Assembly: GCA_024036415.1 (NCBI GenBank)
Contig: JAMWET010000628.1
Coordinates: forward strand, 325,001 to 389,000
Direction: 5' to 3'
Source of the DNA: Prochilodus magdalenae
Taxonomy: Eukaryota > Chordata > Actinopteri > Characiformes > Prochilodontidae
DNA length: 64,000 nucleotides
Shown here one piece after another: positions 22,125-33,071 of the stretch (positions are counted from its first letter, which is position 1; each line of letters opens with the position of its first letter). The notes under the pieces were generated by a model, which had not been told where the DNA came from, ran no database searches, and saw only the letters and a list, made by a program, of their open reading frames with translations. Position numbers and translations under genes: made by a program.

Positions 22125-22640
22125 ACACTGATAAGCCATAGCATTAAAACCACATATGCGTGTTATCTGCTCCACTTACTCTATGGGAGCTACAACTACA
22201 GACTGCAGTCCATCTGTTTCTCTGTGTACTTTGTTACCCCCATTTCACCATGTTCATCAATTGTCAGGAACTCCACAGGACCACCACAGAGCAGATGATG
22301 TGTGTGGTGGATTATTCTCAGCACTGCAGTGACACTGATGTGGTGGTGGTGGTGGTGGTGTGTTAGTGTATGTTGTGCTGGTTTAAGTGGATCACAGAAA
22401 GCAATGCTGCTGGACACCTCAGTGTCACTGCTGGACTGAGAATCGTCCACCAGACCACTGTTGAAGGACTAGAGGATGACTAACACAAACTCTGCGGCAG
22501 CAGATGAGCTATTGAGATATAGATAGTGAGTGGACACAGTGTTTAAAGACTCCAGAGGCACTACGGTGACTGATTCACTTACACCAGCATCACACACTAA
22601 CACACCACCACCACGTCAGTGTCACTGCAGGCACCTGAGC
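22125..22640 (+). mobile_element. family D element, longest copy, with inverted inner arms
   Basis: It starts TACACTGATAAGCCATAGCA, close to a well-known teleost DNA-transposon terminus. CTGCAGTGACACTGATGTGG with (GTG)n and TGTGTTAGTGTATG (22324-22375) is inverted as CACACACTAACACACC with CACGTCAGTGTCACTGCAG (22585-22632), so the element can fold. The interior matches copies 1 and 4. No transposase frame was seen. The exact right end is unclear. Confidence 0.65.
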
Positions 22641-22759
22641 ATCAGTGCCACCGTGGATCTCCTGCCCTGTTTTATCGCCCGGCATGACCATAACCTTTAC
22701 ACTGACCAGCGTCAACTCTATCTATGGGTCGGCTCCATCTTGCAGTTACTCCCTCCTGG

Positions 22760-23130
22760 ATCTAATCAGACTGGATCTAATAGATATTCTTTTCCTGTTA
22801 GTCTTTCTCTTCTCATCCGGGTTCGACCTGAGGAGGTTGGGTTCCGCCCTTGAGCCTGGTTCCTCTCGAGGTTTCTTCCTTCTCCCGGGAGTTTTTCCTC
22901 GCCACTGTTGCCTCTGGCTTGCTCAAGGGGGGCTTGAACGCTGTTTTTCCCCAACCCCCCCCCCCCCACCCCCACCCTCAAATATCTGTATATTTAACTT
23001 TGTGGGGTTTTTTTTCTTTCCTTTTCTTAAATATAACAAACTGATTTTCTGTGAAGCTGCTTTGAGGCAATGTTGGTTGTAAAAAGCCCTATACAAATAA
23101 ACATTGATTGATTGATTGATTGATTGATAT
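22760..23130 (+). mobile_element. non-LTR retrotransposon 3' tail, family F, with (TTGA)n
   Basis: GGTTCCTCTCGAGGTTTCTTC, GGGAGTTTTTCCTCGCCACTG, TGCCTCTGGCTTGCTCAAGG, GTGAAGCTGCTTTGAGGC and AAAAAGCCCTATACAAATAA are followed by TTGATTGA repeats. Almost the same sequence lies at 28420-28718. The ordered tail with a tetranucleotide end is typical of an abundant teleost LINE/SINE 3' end. C-rich and T-rich runs at 22950-23025 are internal slippage. Confidence 0.8.
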
Positions 23131-23198
23131 CTAAATATATATTATATAAATATTATCCTTTCCTAAAGCTTTTATTTCCTCTTTACCTTAAACCAGTG

Positions 23199-23669
23199 TA
23201 GACAATACCAGTCAAAACTCTGACGCCTACTCATAGAAGGTTCTCCTTATGTTTAGCTTAATGCTTTCTTTTAAAATAACACTGAAGACACCATATACAA
23301 TAGCACTTATGCAACTATACAATAGCACTTATGGAATTATGCAGTCCACCTTAAAAAGCTCCAAAATTAATTTCTTAACTTGCAGTAGAGGCTGAAGATT
23401 GTTTTCTAAGATTTGGAGCAATTCTATTGGTCTGTCCATCATGAATATTTACTCTGTTGAGCAATAGCAATGCAATCCATTTGACGATGAGTGTATATTA
23501 GCGGTAGGTTATATGGCAAAAATATAATAATGTGATACATCAAGAGTAAGTGGTATGTCAGGGTGTGTACTGTTTCAGACATCTCATAAGTTGGAACTAG
23601 TGTGAGCCTGTAGAGTCTTTAAGATCATCCATTTTGTCAGGTGTGTCTGAACTTTTGCCTAGTACTGTA
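23199..23669. mobile_element. decayed TACAGT...ACTGTA type MITE
   Basis: The left end ATACCAGTCAAAACTCTGAC and the right end GTGTGTCTGAACTTTTGCC with TAGTACTGTA are degenerate inverted repeats of the common fish element with CAGTCAAAAGTTTGGACAC termini. The interior is AT-rich with no frame of interest. Substitutions in both TIRs indicate age. Confidence 0.7.
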
Positions 23670-24679
23670 CTTCAGGGCCTGATCAATATGAGAGTTGTAA
23701 CGAATAGGAGTATGGTGTTAGGTGGGTGCTCTCGTAGAGAGGTGGATACTTAGCTTCCATGAAGAGACACGCAGGGAACACGTCGTGAAGGGGTTTCAGA
23801 GCCGGTTTAATGAACATTGAGAGCACTAAGACTTCACTCGTCACAAGTTCCTAGATAACACCAGTTGGAGAACCCAGGCTACAACCTAGTACAGTTCACC
23901 ACACGCACATTCTCTCCCGCGCTTTCCTCCACACTCTCCATTATTCGCTCCAGCTCTCCACCATGCACATGCGCACTGCACCTGCCTTAAAGTGACCGTT
24001 ACAGAGTTCAGTGGCTGATTTTTTTTTACAGCGTGGGTTTGACACCTGGGAAACGAGGGTAGTTTAACACACTGCCTTAAGTACCTTGACCACGTGTTCT
24101 AGAGTGACCCTAGAAATAGATCACTTTGATCAGATCACCTTTCCTCAGACAACTCGGCCTCAGATGTTTCTCTGTGGTGAGGAAACGCCGGAGACTGAAC
24201 CTCAGCAGGAGTCTTCAGTGAATCTCTCTCTCTCTCTCTCTCTCAGACCGGGCAGTGCCGCGTGTTAAAGGCAGAGAGAAACACTGTGAGCCTTGGCATA
24301 GGAGGCAGATGGCGAGCCGTCTCGTACCCAGTGCTCTCCCCTCAGGCGGCTGCCAGGAAGGCTAACAGAGATGCCAACTGTTCCTCCACGGACACCGCAA
24401 CTGAGCTTCCTCAACCACACACACACACAAACACCCAAACACATACAGAAAGGGAATGACAGCTGTGAAATTCATTCTATTCATTTGTTTAGGGTTTAAT
24501 GTAAAGCAGTTGTTACAGAAACAATATTAGAGTTTCAGTCATATGGAGTGACCAACTGGGGTAGAACCACAGATATGCATCCTAAAGATCTCGATAGCTG
24601 ACAGACTTCATGTCAGTATCACTGTCTGGAATGGCGTATGGAATAATCAAAATTGTATTATTATAATTATGGATGTTAA
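23670..24679. other. mostly unique sequence with small (TC)n and (CA)n
   Basis: (TC)n at 24222-24245 and (CA)n at 24417-24432. No gene was recognised. Confidence 0.5.
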
Positions 24680-25255
24680 GGGGCATTCAAAGCAAAATTT
24701 GGAGAAACAAGGAAAATATCTGAAACTACTGTTCACAGATTGGTCAAGTATGCAAAGCAAAACCACCGCGTCACTGCCAAGGACTTACAGGAAGATTGTG
24801 ATCCACTGGCCTGCTGTCCACGTTGTTAGACAGACGTGATCTACATGGAAAGATCATAAGAAGGTACCATTAATTGTGATCTCAACATAAAAGTCCAGAC
24901 CAGGAATACAGCATTAAAAGCAGTTTGTGTATAACCGCTGTGGGCTGATGCAGCAAAATGTAAACTCCTTGGTTATGATCAGCAAAGAGGAAAAAAGGAA
25001 AAACATTTTAAAACTTTTCAATAAAGAACAGGTTGCCAACTCCCAAAGGTGTGGGCTGAATATCACAAGCAGACAATGAGAATCTTTCTAGGAAACAAAA
25101 GATTAAGGGTCTGGAGTGGTTTTTGCCATCTCCAGATTTGAACATTATTGAAAATCTGGGGGTACATCTGAAACGTGATGCAATGCAACCTATTCATATT
25201 TTTGAACTAGAAGCATTCTACCAAGAAAATGCCTTTTCTGACATATTACATTTGT
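24680..25255 (+). pseudogene. Tc1-like transposase relic, family G
   Basis: The 5' part (AAAATATCTGAAACTACTG, GGTCAAGTATGCAAAGCAAA) matches 27500-27560. Near the 3' end the plus strand encodes WFLPSPDLNIIENLGVHLKR, the conserved D-L-N-x-I-E-N-L segment of Tc1/mariner transposases, with the presumed catalytic Glu at 25150-25152. In-frame stops and frameshifts break the rest. The transposase would normally bind TIRs and cut and paste the element. TIRs were not located, and this copy is not functional. Confidence 0.8.
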
Positions 25256-25296
25256 TAAATTAATAAGATTTAATTTATGAATCAGTTTAGTGCAAG

Positions 25297-25523
25297 ACAT
25301 TTACATTTACATGTATGGCATTTAGCTGACGCTCTTATCCAGAGCGACTTACAAGGTTAATCGTTTACAGGTGGGCCAGTGTAGTGTTAGGAGTCTTGCC
25401 CAAGGACTCTTATTGTACCACAGTGTAGTCACCCACACCGGGATTTGAACCCCAGTCTCCCACATGGTGGGAGGTGGCTAACTGGTGGGTAGCGGTGTTA
25501 TCCACTGAGCTACACCAACCACC
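25297..25523 (-). mobile_element. tRNA-derived SINE S1, minus strand
   Basis: On the minus strand it reads TGGTTGGTGTAGCTCAGTGG (A box), GGGGTTCAAATCCCGG (B box), TTGGGCAAGACTCCTAACAC, then GTCGCTCTGGATAAGAGCG and a short ATGTAAATGTAAATG tail. It appears full length. TTTAGTG occurs on both sides (25286-25292 and 25533-25539) and could be the target-site duplication, but the fit is loose. Confidence 0.92.
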
Positions 25524-25671
25524 ATAAATAAATTTAGTGGATTTTGTTTAGCAAAATTTGTTCAATCCAGAGATACGGTGTTATTCTTTTCGCTTAGAAA
25601 TTCAATAAAATAGGGTATTAGTAGTTGGTAGGTAGTTAATGGACTGCTTACTATTACTGTGTATGTATATG

Positions 25672-25706
25672 TATATGGATGGATGGATGGCTGGATGGAT
25701 GGATAG
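25672..25706. repeat. (ATGG)n microsatellite
   Basis: Imperfect GGATGGATGG run. Confidence 0.9.
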
Positions 25707-25789
25707 ATCGAACTGTGTGGGTGTGGCTAATGAGGCCAGGCTATTGGCTATGCTGTGTTAGCTTTATCTCGCTAAGCTTCACTTCTCAC

Positions 25790-26270
25790 ACCAATGTTGC
25801 GCTACTCTTGCATCAAAGAATTGCAATGCTGGGTCAGATTTGGTGGATGCCTTAACTGGTACAATCCTGAAGAGAGTGTCCTGTAGACTGGGATTTTAGC
25901 CACTGCTGGTAGACCCACATGACCGTATGCTTCCATACACCTACAGATTTAGCTGCTTCCCTCACACTATAGCCTTTGACACCCCCGGATCTGATCACTC
26001 CTTTTAGCCAATCATTAACTTTGGCTTTGAACCCATTTACCATACATCAGAATCAGGTTTCTTGATCAAGTGTATTGTGGTTTTGGCAGTTTGTCTCTCT
26101 CTTGTCCTGGACCAGTATACACGTGACTTACTGACAGTCCACAGTACACATGTATGACTCCATACTTACACAGAGTAAATAAAGGAATTGTACTACACCA
26201 ACCATCATCATCCCCATCATCCTTATGCAACGCCATCTGCAAGACCCTGAAGTTACTACCACCTTAAGAT
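25790..26270 (-). pseudogene. HTH domain of transposon family C
   Basis: The minus strand encodes 63 residues (25852-26043) including GYSVREAAKSVGVWKHTVMW followed by VYQQWLKSQST. The S-V-R-E-A-A-K-x-V-G-V-x-x-x-T-V pattern is a classical helix-turn-helix, as in the paired-like amino end of Tc1/pogo-type transposases. Flanking motifs (CAACGCCATCTGCA, GTTACTACCACCTTAAG) recur at 30690-30735 and 52800-52840. A segment at 26046-26200 has no counterpart there and may be a later insertion. No catalytic domain is attached, so the superfamily is inferred. Confidence 0.6.
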
Positions 26271-27225
26271 GTAAGGTGCCAGAGAGCTTATCTTGCCATA
26301 AGCCTTAAAATGAGCACACCTAGACAACCAATTGTTTTACAGTGCAGGATAATAGAACCACCCTTAATGGCAACCCCATATCACTATAAATAAAAAGAGC
26401 CATCTAGGTCTCTAATACATGTCCATCTGTGTGAAGCACCTATGGTTCAGAGATTCCTTGGCCCTAGAATGACGGGAGCATCCGACAGATGATGCAAGTG
26501 CAGCACCAATACAGAGCGGGCGTGATGCTGTAACAAGCCATGTGGCTCAGTTTCACTAGCAGTGCTCAATATGGCTGTGACATATGTTGTTACACAATGC
26601 ACCATCACTTCTGGCGAGATTTTTCAAGAGAACACAAATGCACAAAAACGCTTATCTTTGAGTTGCTGAATTTTCAGGGACGAAGACAGAGACTTATAAA
26701 AGAATGTGTCTTTGCATTTGACCTTGCAAGAGGCAAGTTATAGAGCTGCACTGAATACCAAAGGATCCCGTCATCTGCTCACACAATTCAAACCTCTGTC
26801 TTGTCATTTTTATGTTTTGTTGGTTGCTCGGCCACAGATTTGAATGCATCTCTAGTACATTATTCTGGCCAGACTGTCAGGATTCCGCCAGCTGCATTCT
26901 GATTGGCTACTCGCCCTTCTGCATGTACACACGTTCATGTATGGTTTTGCACTTGTCACATGCAAATCAAAGTCTCAGTAGTCTCAGCCACAGATGCCCC
27001 GCCCATCGTATACATCAGTGTTTTTTTCTGGGGGACTGTTTATGTTGTGACTCCATTTTCAAGATTTCCTTCATGTACATGTCCTGCCTGTCAGCAGGCT
27101 TGTGAAAGTTTGGTTTGTGTGTCCGTCAAATTTCTGTTTCCTGCAGTAGTAGGCAGTTCTTGGCCACATTTAAGGGGCAAAAGGTACCAGATTCTCCCTT
27201 GAGAGTCTGGCAATGCTAGACTAGT
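26271..27225. other. no recognised feature
   Basis: Plus frames at 26540-26743, 26812-27105 and 26903-27202 lack recognisable domains. Confidence 0.4.
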
Positions 27226-27310
27226 CGATTTCTAATCATTGCCTGCTTTGCTAAATCATGTCTAATCAGAAAATCCAAACCTGACAACATCTTGTCCCGT
27301 GTCCAAAACA
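27226..27310 (+). repeat. 85-bp direct repeat, copy 1
   Basis: ATTGCCTGCTTTGCTAAATC and the CAACATCTTGTCCCGTGTCC stretch with CAAAACA recur with changes at 27630-27714. The two copies flank the family G fragment. Confidence 0.7.
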
Positions 27311-27479
27311 CAGTGGAGTGCCAAAGTCTTTCTTTCTAAGATATGCAACAGGTATAATTTTGATTTCTCCAGAGAACCACAACTGAATTTTCTCTGTACG
27401 TTTTTCTGTTTCAGTTGTAGGTAAATATTCTGTTTGTAATTATCACTTTCTGGACTAGCATTAAGAACAGTTGGGAGGA

Positions 27480-27612
27480 TGCGTTAAAGGCGAGAACAAA
27501 GAAAATATCTGAAACAACTGCTTATAGATTGATCAGGTATGCAAAGCAAAACCCCCATATCACTGTCAAAGACCCATGGAAAGATTTGGCTAGCATGGGA
27601 ATAGTGATGCAC
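27480..27612 (+). pseudogene. Tc1-like family G amino-terminal fragment
   Basis: The plus strand encodes KISETTAYRLIRYAKQNPHI and continues TVKDPWKDLASMGI. This resembles the second DNA-binding subdomain of Tc1 transposases (residues reading KxxPxxTxxDLxxxL). It matches the copy at 24700-24800, which has a similar RYAKQN segment. There is no catalytic region, and an upstream start cannot be assigned. Confidence 0.7.
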
Positions 27613-27629
27613 TAATTGCACTGTGACTT

Positions 27630-27714
27630 GATTTTTAATTATTGCCTGCTTTGCCAATTATTGTCTGATCAGATGTACAAGCCTGGCAACATCTTATGCT
27701 GTATCCAAAACATT
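27630..27714 (+). repeat. 85-bp direct repeat, copy 2
   Basis: Second copy of the repeat at 27226-27310, diverged by about one base in five by eye. Confidence 0.7.
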
Positions 27715-27717
27715 AAC

Positions 27718-28235
27718 ATTTACATTTAAGGCATTTTGCAGATGCTCCAGAGCAACTTGCAGCCGTGCTTAGTGCTCCATTGGATAATATCCCCCAGCTA
27801 GCATAAGAAGGTTAGCGTCTAAAACTCACCATGAGCTCAGATACGGTCCAAACAAGGGCCATATAGTATAACTGCACTACCTGGCAACCCAACCCAGCCC
27901 AGCACTCATACCTAGAGAGAAGGATGGTTATGGTCAGTATAAGTGCCAAAACAAAGTATTTCAACATACACTCACTCACGTAAGTGCTTTACAAAGAGAT
28001 GGGAGCCGGCACAGAGAAGAGTCTGGACGCTTGTCTTCCATGCGTCTGCAGGGATGGCGGGTCGAGTCGAGCTGTTCTTGAAGCTCGAAGGGCTCGAGGT
28101 ACAGATTGACTCTTAACCATTTCTGTAAGATAGGGAAGGGTAGGTTCAATCTTGGCTTTGTAGGCGAGCATCAGAGATTTAAATCGACAGGAACCCGGTG
28201 AAGGGAGAGCAGCAGTGGAGTCACGTGGGCTAGCT
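27718..28235 (-). pseudogene. L2/RSg-type LINE, 3' end of ORF2 and tail, minus strand
   Basis: On the minus strand the sequence encodes HVTPLLLSLHRVP, then after a frameshift RFKSLMLAYKAKIEPTLPYL, PSLQTHGRQASRLFSVPAP, and ends with the 3' UTR and a decayed CTCTGGAGCATCTGC tail. This is the far carboxyl end of a reverse transcriptase-endonuclease protein (the TPLL...LHxLPV segment, then the GRQASRLFSV segment). It is 5' truncated, as most LINE insertions are. The plus-strand copy is at 49130-49765. Confidence 0.85.
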
Positions 28236-28419
28236 AAGAAACACAGTGCCTACAGCCCCATTTGAGCTTGATTAATTTTACCCAGCCAAGTACTGTAATT
28301 GAAATGGTTAGTGACAACTTCCATGATTTGTATCCAGGACAAACCCACAGTACAACTGTAATCATTCCAGTATGAGCTGCCTTCAGGAACCTGGTCAACT
28401 CAAAATACCCGCGGTGGTT

Positions 28420-28718
28420 CCTTTTCCTGTTAGTTCTGTCTTTCTCTTCTCATCCGGGTTTGACCTGAGGAGGTTGGGTTCCGCCCTTGAGCTTGGTTCC
28501 TCTTGAGGTTTCTTCCTTACTCAGGGGAGTTTTTCCTCGCCACTGTTGCCTCTGGCTTGCTCAAGGGGGGCTTGGACCCGGTTCCCCCACCCTTCTATGT
28601 CTGTACATTTAACTCAGTGTTTTTCTTTTTATAACGAAATGATTTTCTGTGAAGCGGCTTTGAGACAACGTTGGTTGTAAAAAGCGCTATACAAATAAAT
28701 GTTGATTGATTGATTGAT
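28420..28718 (+). mobile_element. non-LTR 3' tail, family F, second copy with (TTGA)n
   Basis: CTTTCTCTTCTCATCCGGG, GACCTGAGGAGGTTGGGTTC, GTTTTTCCTCGCCACTGTTG and AAAAAGCGCTATACAAATAA are followed by GATT repeats. It is nearly identical to 22790-23128 apart from homopolymer expansions there. Confidence 0.85.
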
Positions 28719-29763
28719 AGTTCTTCATGCTAACCTAATGTGACCTCATGCTAACATGGCAAAAAGGCATGGCCTGGGGTGTGCTTACCACTGACCTCAC
28801 CAACCGTCCTATGACCTTTCAATCAATATACTGGATGAAGTTGGACATAGGAAACAAATCTTGAGTAATTTGGAATAAATGGCACAAATACTTCATCCTG
28901 TATGAACCTGACAGTCACGTCCCTAACAAACAACATTACTGAGCCTCCTGTAGTAAAACTACACCAGCTCTGAGACTGCTTATGTCAGATTAGCTCTATG
29001 TAAAGTTTGCTGGGGGATAAAGACACACATGCCGCAAACAGATGGCACATTTGTCCTTAAAGACACTTTCTCCACTCTTGTCATTAACCTGAATTAATGA
29101 TATCCAGCCTAAACAACTACCCATCCCTGTCTCATCCTGCTCATCTCTCTATCTCTCTCTCTTGCCCTCTCGGTATTCTAGAGAGTCCTGCTCTCTGGTC
29201 CAAACAGATGCTTCTTCTAAATGGCGCCACAAAGTCGTTGACAGACATCTGGGCTGGACCTCAACTGTTCTGCCTGTCGCAGTTTATGACCAAAGTGTGG
29301 GTGACTGTGAGACTGTATAACTATCGGTAAGAGACGTAGCGAGGCTACTGTGTTAAGGAGAGTGGAAAGAAAGTTTGATGGCAGCCAGTTTGGCACAAAC
29401 GAAATGCAATGGGGAAGAAAACCACACGAATAACTACAAATCACTGTCCAGCTTGGAATGTCATTTTTCCAAATTTGCTTTTGGCCGCTCAGGATTTGGA
29501 AATGTAATTGCCAGCAAAGCTGTCCACCTGTAAACTCTCATATAAACACATTTCGCAGCAGCTACGGTGGTGCAAACAGAACTTGATTCATTTTCTTTTC
29601 AGCCTTGAGCCATTTTAACCTGTTTAGGGTCCAGATATCAGTAGTGACAATAAAAGCATGCTGCGGTTTTACATCATTTCCTATTTGACATGCTCACTTG
29701 AATGTGTAGATTCTAAACTCTCAGCACGTATCACTTTGAGATTTCAATTACATGTAAAACAGG
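28719..29763. other. no recognised feature
   Basis: No gene or repeat was recognised. Frames at 29097-29330 and 29217-29444 lack recognisable domains. Confidence 0.4.
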
Positions 29764-29790
29764 AGATTGATTGATTGATTGATTGATTGA
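29764..29790. repeat. (GATT)n microsatellite
   Basis: Same tetranucleotide as the family F tail but without the preceding LINE motif. Confidence 0.85.
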
Positions 29791-29834
29791 GTTAACATCA
29801 TTAATTTATATATTTACATTTTCCAGAAGCATGT

Positions 29835-30080
29835 GTGGTGTGGTGACACAGTGGGTAGTGCTGTTGCCTCACAGCAGGAAGGGCCTAGGTTTAAATCCCA
29901 CCAGGGTGTTTGCATGTGTCTGTGTGAGATTCCTCTCACTGTCCAAAGGCATGCAGTCAGGTGAACTGGAGATGCTAAATTGCTAAATTGGCCCTATAGA
30001 TGTGAATGTGAGTTGATATGTCTGGCCTGTGATGGACTGGTGGCCCCATCCGAGGTGTTTCTTGCCTTCCACTTCTGCAG
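29835..30080 (+). mobile_element. tRNA-derived SINE-like repeat S2, second copy
   Basis: GGTGACACAGTGGGTAGTGC (A-box region), CTAGGTTTAAATCCCACC (B-box region), GGCATGCAGTCAGGTGAACT and CCTGTGATGGACTGGTGGC are followed by CTTGCCTTCCAC, where it is truncated relative to 13103-13440. Confidence 0.8.
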
Positions 30081-30234
30081 TGTAGAACTATAAACTAGAC
30101 ACAGCAACTCAAACCAGTACTTCATTCAGAGTTTACAATATTCTGGGAACAACAAAGTTGAAACATCAAAATGTGGAGGTTTTGTTAAATAAGTAGAATC
30201 AATTTTTATTGGAATTTGCCATCACAACATTTAG

Positions 30235-30745
30235 CTTACCAGAGAAAACATTAGTCACCTGTGACTGAACTGTACCTAACAGCATGCAATACCAGTACCA
30301 GTTGTGATTGGGCACAGACTGAACAAGTTTCTGGATGTAGACCACATCAACGTTTAGGTACTCTTGCATCAAAGAACTGCACAGTTGGGCCAGATTTGGT
30401 GGATGCCTTTCCTGGCACAATTCAGAGGAGAATTCCCTGTAGACTGGGATTTTAGCCACAGCTAGTAGACCAGTACGACTGTACGCTTCCATACACCTGC
30501 AGATTCAGCTCCTTCCTTCACACTATGGTCTTTGGCCACGCCCAAATGCATTAACTCCTTTTCGCCAATCATTAACATCTGCTCTGGAGCCATTTTCCAC
30601 ACATGGAACAAGATATTGTGTGCACTGTACCACCTCTTCTCAATCTATGGATCCCGTCACTCACACCCTGCAAATGTTTATAGCCCTGTTATCCTTGTGC
30701 AGCGCCATCTGCAGGAGCCTGAGTTACTACCACTTTAAACACAGG
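30235..30745 (-). pseudogene. transposon family C, longest copy
   Basis: Minus-strand reading includes a decayed form of the HTH part (complement of CCTGCAGATTCAGCTCCTTC...GGCCACGCCC), then CCCAGTCTACAGGGAATTC and the stretch with CTTGTTCAGTCTGTGCCC. A 97-residue minus frame at 30199-30492 partly covers it. The 3' end CAGCGCCATCTGCAGGAGCC, with TGAGTTACTACCAC, matches 26230-26270 and 52810-52840. No DDE motif was found, so it is either a deletion derivative or an unfamiliar family. Confidence 0.6.
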
Positions 30746-32138
30746 GTTATCAAATATAAGGCACTATGGATGTCAGTTTCTTTACAAGCTTATTCCTAAT
30801 GCTGTAAAGATTTCTCAAAAAAGTTGCTTTGATTGTAGTATCATTTTGTACATGTATCTAGAAAGGAAATTGGTTTTTATATGCACGAGAACCGGTTTCT
30901 TTGAGTCTGTTCTCTGTAGAGTACATTTAATTTGGACGCTAACATTTTCACCAGGGGTTTTCAAACTTTACATAAGACTGTAGCTGCAATCCCTGATTTA
31001 ATTGACTGTGTAATTACAATGCAGTCACCCTTAAACGGGGAAATAACTCTAGACGTCTAAGGGTTAAGGTATGCATCTGCTCATTTCTGTGCAAGTCTGC
31101 AGACACATTATCTCTAGTAAAATCAAGCACCCCCTTTGACAGCTTGCCAGACAGCCCACCCTTCGTTAATAATCCCTGGCAACTCTCCATCAGCCTTGTT
31201 TTTGAGCTTCTCGTGTAGGTGATTCTGCCGCCCCCTCCCCTCACCATGTCACCTTCTGATAGAGATCAATAGTCTGGGACAAAGGACTCAAAGCTAATGA
31301 AGTTCTTATCAATTCACTCAGAGCCCATTACATTTTCCCGAACTTTCCCTGTATGAGGGTCTCCTGGCCTGCTGGACGCTGGCCATATTATTTTTTTTAT
31401 AGGACTCTTGGCACGTTCTAGATCCAGAGAGCCAGAAATCCTTCACTCCTCTTAGCCACCTGCCCAAGCAGATGAGCATCCCAGCAACCGTTTCGTAACC
31501 ACACACTTATCGCTCGACTGCGGAGGGAGGTTTGTAGGCGATGGGCTCTTCGGCTGGGCCTGAGTAATCAGCCAGCCAACAGCAGAGGTGTGCTCTGACC
31601 TTCTGCTGCACCGCTGAATAGTGATAAATGCACTTGCTACAGGATGATTTATGATCCGAGAACCATATATAATTGATCCAAGCGAAGTAATTAGCATTTT
31701 TGAAAGCCGTTGCAGAGGATCATATCTCTTGGCGCGACAGTACCCTCGAGCCAGGAGTTAGTGTTTTTACTCTTACTTGTATCAATGTAGAACTTTCTGA
31801 TAGGTTCAGTCCAGATGATCTCAAAGCAGCAGTAACTGCGTCAACAGTGTGTTCTACGCCATTTTCCAAAGAGGTCCCATCGCCTCTAAACGAGTTACAA
31901 AACTCACTGAAGGTCATATTTAATTCACGGGAGGAGGTTGCATAGACTAGTTTGCTAATATATCCACTAGCTGGTGCTGTAGGCAGCTGTCAGCTACTCG
32001 GGGACGGCCTATGTCTGGTTTTAGCAATGAAATATGATGCACCATAAAACAACAACACTGTAAAGTGACAGTAAATCACTGGCTACGAGTCGCAGTGCTA
32101 AAACAGTAATGAACGGTAGCATATTAACAGTAAATGGC
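30746..32138. other. low-repeat region
   Basis: No gene was recognised. 31320-31950 is free of recognised repeats; its frames (31452-31697 minus, 31700-31945 plus) lack recognisable domains. A possible solo DNA-transposon end (ACATAAGACTGTA) is at 30970-30982. Confidence 0.4.
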
Positions 32139-32747
32139 TGTAAAGGGTCCGGGCTGGGGGAACTACAGCCCGAAACTCTAAAGCCCAGAATGCCCCGGGC
32201 TGATCAAGCCAACAAGCGGCACCTGAGGCGGCAGCCATATAAGCCCCCACCACACAAACACCGCTGCTGCACCTTTGTAGAGACGGTACACCTAAAAGCT
32301 AAGAGAGAAAGCTAAGAGAGAAAGCTGAAAAGCAACAAGTGTTTAAAATAATTAACTAGAAAGAGTAGAGAGCGTGGGTCACTCTCCACGCAAAGATCCA
32401 CAAGTCCCCTTTCTGTTAAACCCTTCTTCTGTTTACGCAATCATAGCGTCTCCTTTGTTTGTTTTTTCCCCGCCATTTCTCCCTCTCCCTCACAAAACCT
32501 CTCCTGACTTACCTCACGTGTACTACCGCATAGCGCAGTGGGCGCACGTGGGGTTCTCACTCCAAAGGTCGGGGGTTCGATCCCCCCCTAAACCAAAATT
32601 CCAAAACACGTTCCCAAAAACACTTCACACACAGTTTCACGTGCATCCACATCCAGGAAGTCCGTTTACTTGCAATTTAACATTTACATCGCCACAAACG
32701 GATTCCTGCCTTGCGCTTGGGTCCACACCCCCAACCGCGCCGTGACA
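32139..32747 (+). mobile_element. solo LTR (gypsy-like) with perfect 5-bp target duplication
   Basis: The element begins TGTAAAGGG, ends CGCGCCGTGACA, and is flanked by ATGGC on both sides (32134-32138, 32748-32752). TGT...ACA ends with a 5-bp duplication are diagnostic of LTR integration. A TATA-like CCATATAAG lies at 32235-32243, and the end TGGGTCCACACCCCCAACC resembles fish gypsy LTR 3' ends. No polyadenylation hexamer AATAAA was found; TTTAAAATAATT near 32343 is the nearest. Being solo, it likely arose by LTR-LTR recombination. The plus frame at 32374-32745 is incidental. Confidence 0.85.
32525..32590 (+). other. tRNA-like segment inside the LTR
   Basis: TAGCGCAGTGGGCGCA gives a GCGC/GCGC D-stem and fits a pol III A box. 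GGGGGTTCGATCCCCC (32571-32587) is a perfect 5-bp T-stem with the TTCGATC loop and fits a B box. A possible anticodon stem TGGGG/CTCCA has only a 6-base loop, and no acceptor stem pairs. It is therefore not a functional tRNA gene; a SINE head or tRNA-derived LTR insertion is more likely. Confidence 0.6.
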
Positions 32748-32826
32748 ATGGCTGTGAAAACTGTGACTTTACAGCCAGCTAGACCACAACATCACTGTAA
32801 TATTGGGTTAGGGTTGGGCATATGAG

Positions 32827-32984
32827 TGTCATGCCTGCTGGTTCTCCTCTCATCTCCTGGACTCCATTTCCCATAACCCACCACCTGATGTCACATGTCC
32901 ATCCTTGCCCAATCACACCCGGTTGCCTTGCTCCGGTCTCCTGATACTGATTAGTCACCTGACGTTGTTTAGTCTGTTTGTGTA

Positions 32985-33071
<87 letters not shown>

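Noticed and set aside
26880..27000. promoter with CTGATTGG (CCAAT reversed) and ATGCAAAT octamer
   Set aside because: Short motifs are expected by chance; no TATA, CpG enrichment or downstream gene was seen.
31700..31945. 81-codon plus frame as a small gene
   Set aside because: A 65-codon frame is also open on the opposite strand, no homology is recognised and composition matches the surrounding unique DNA.
32525..32590. functional tRNA gene
   Set aside because: D and T arms look good but the anticodon loop has six bases and no acceptor stem pairs.
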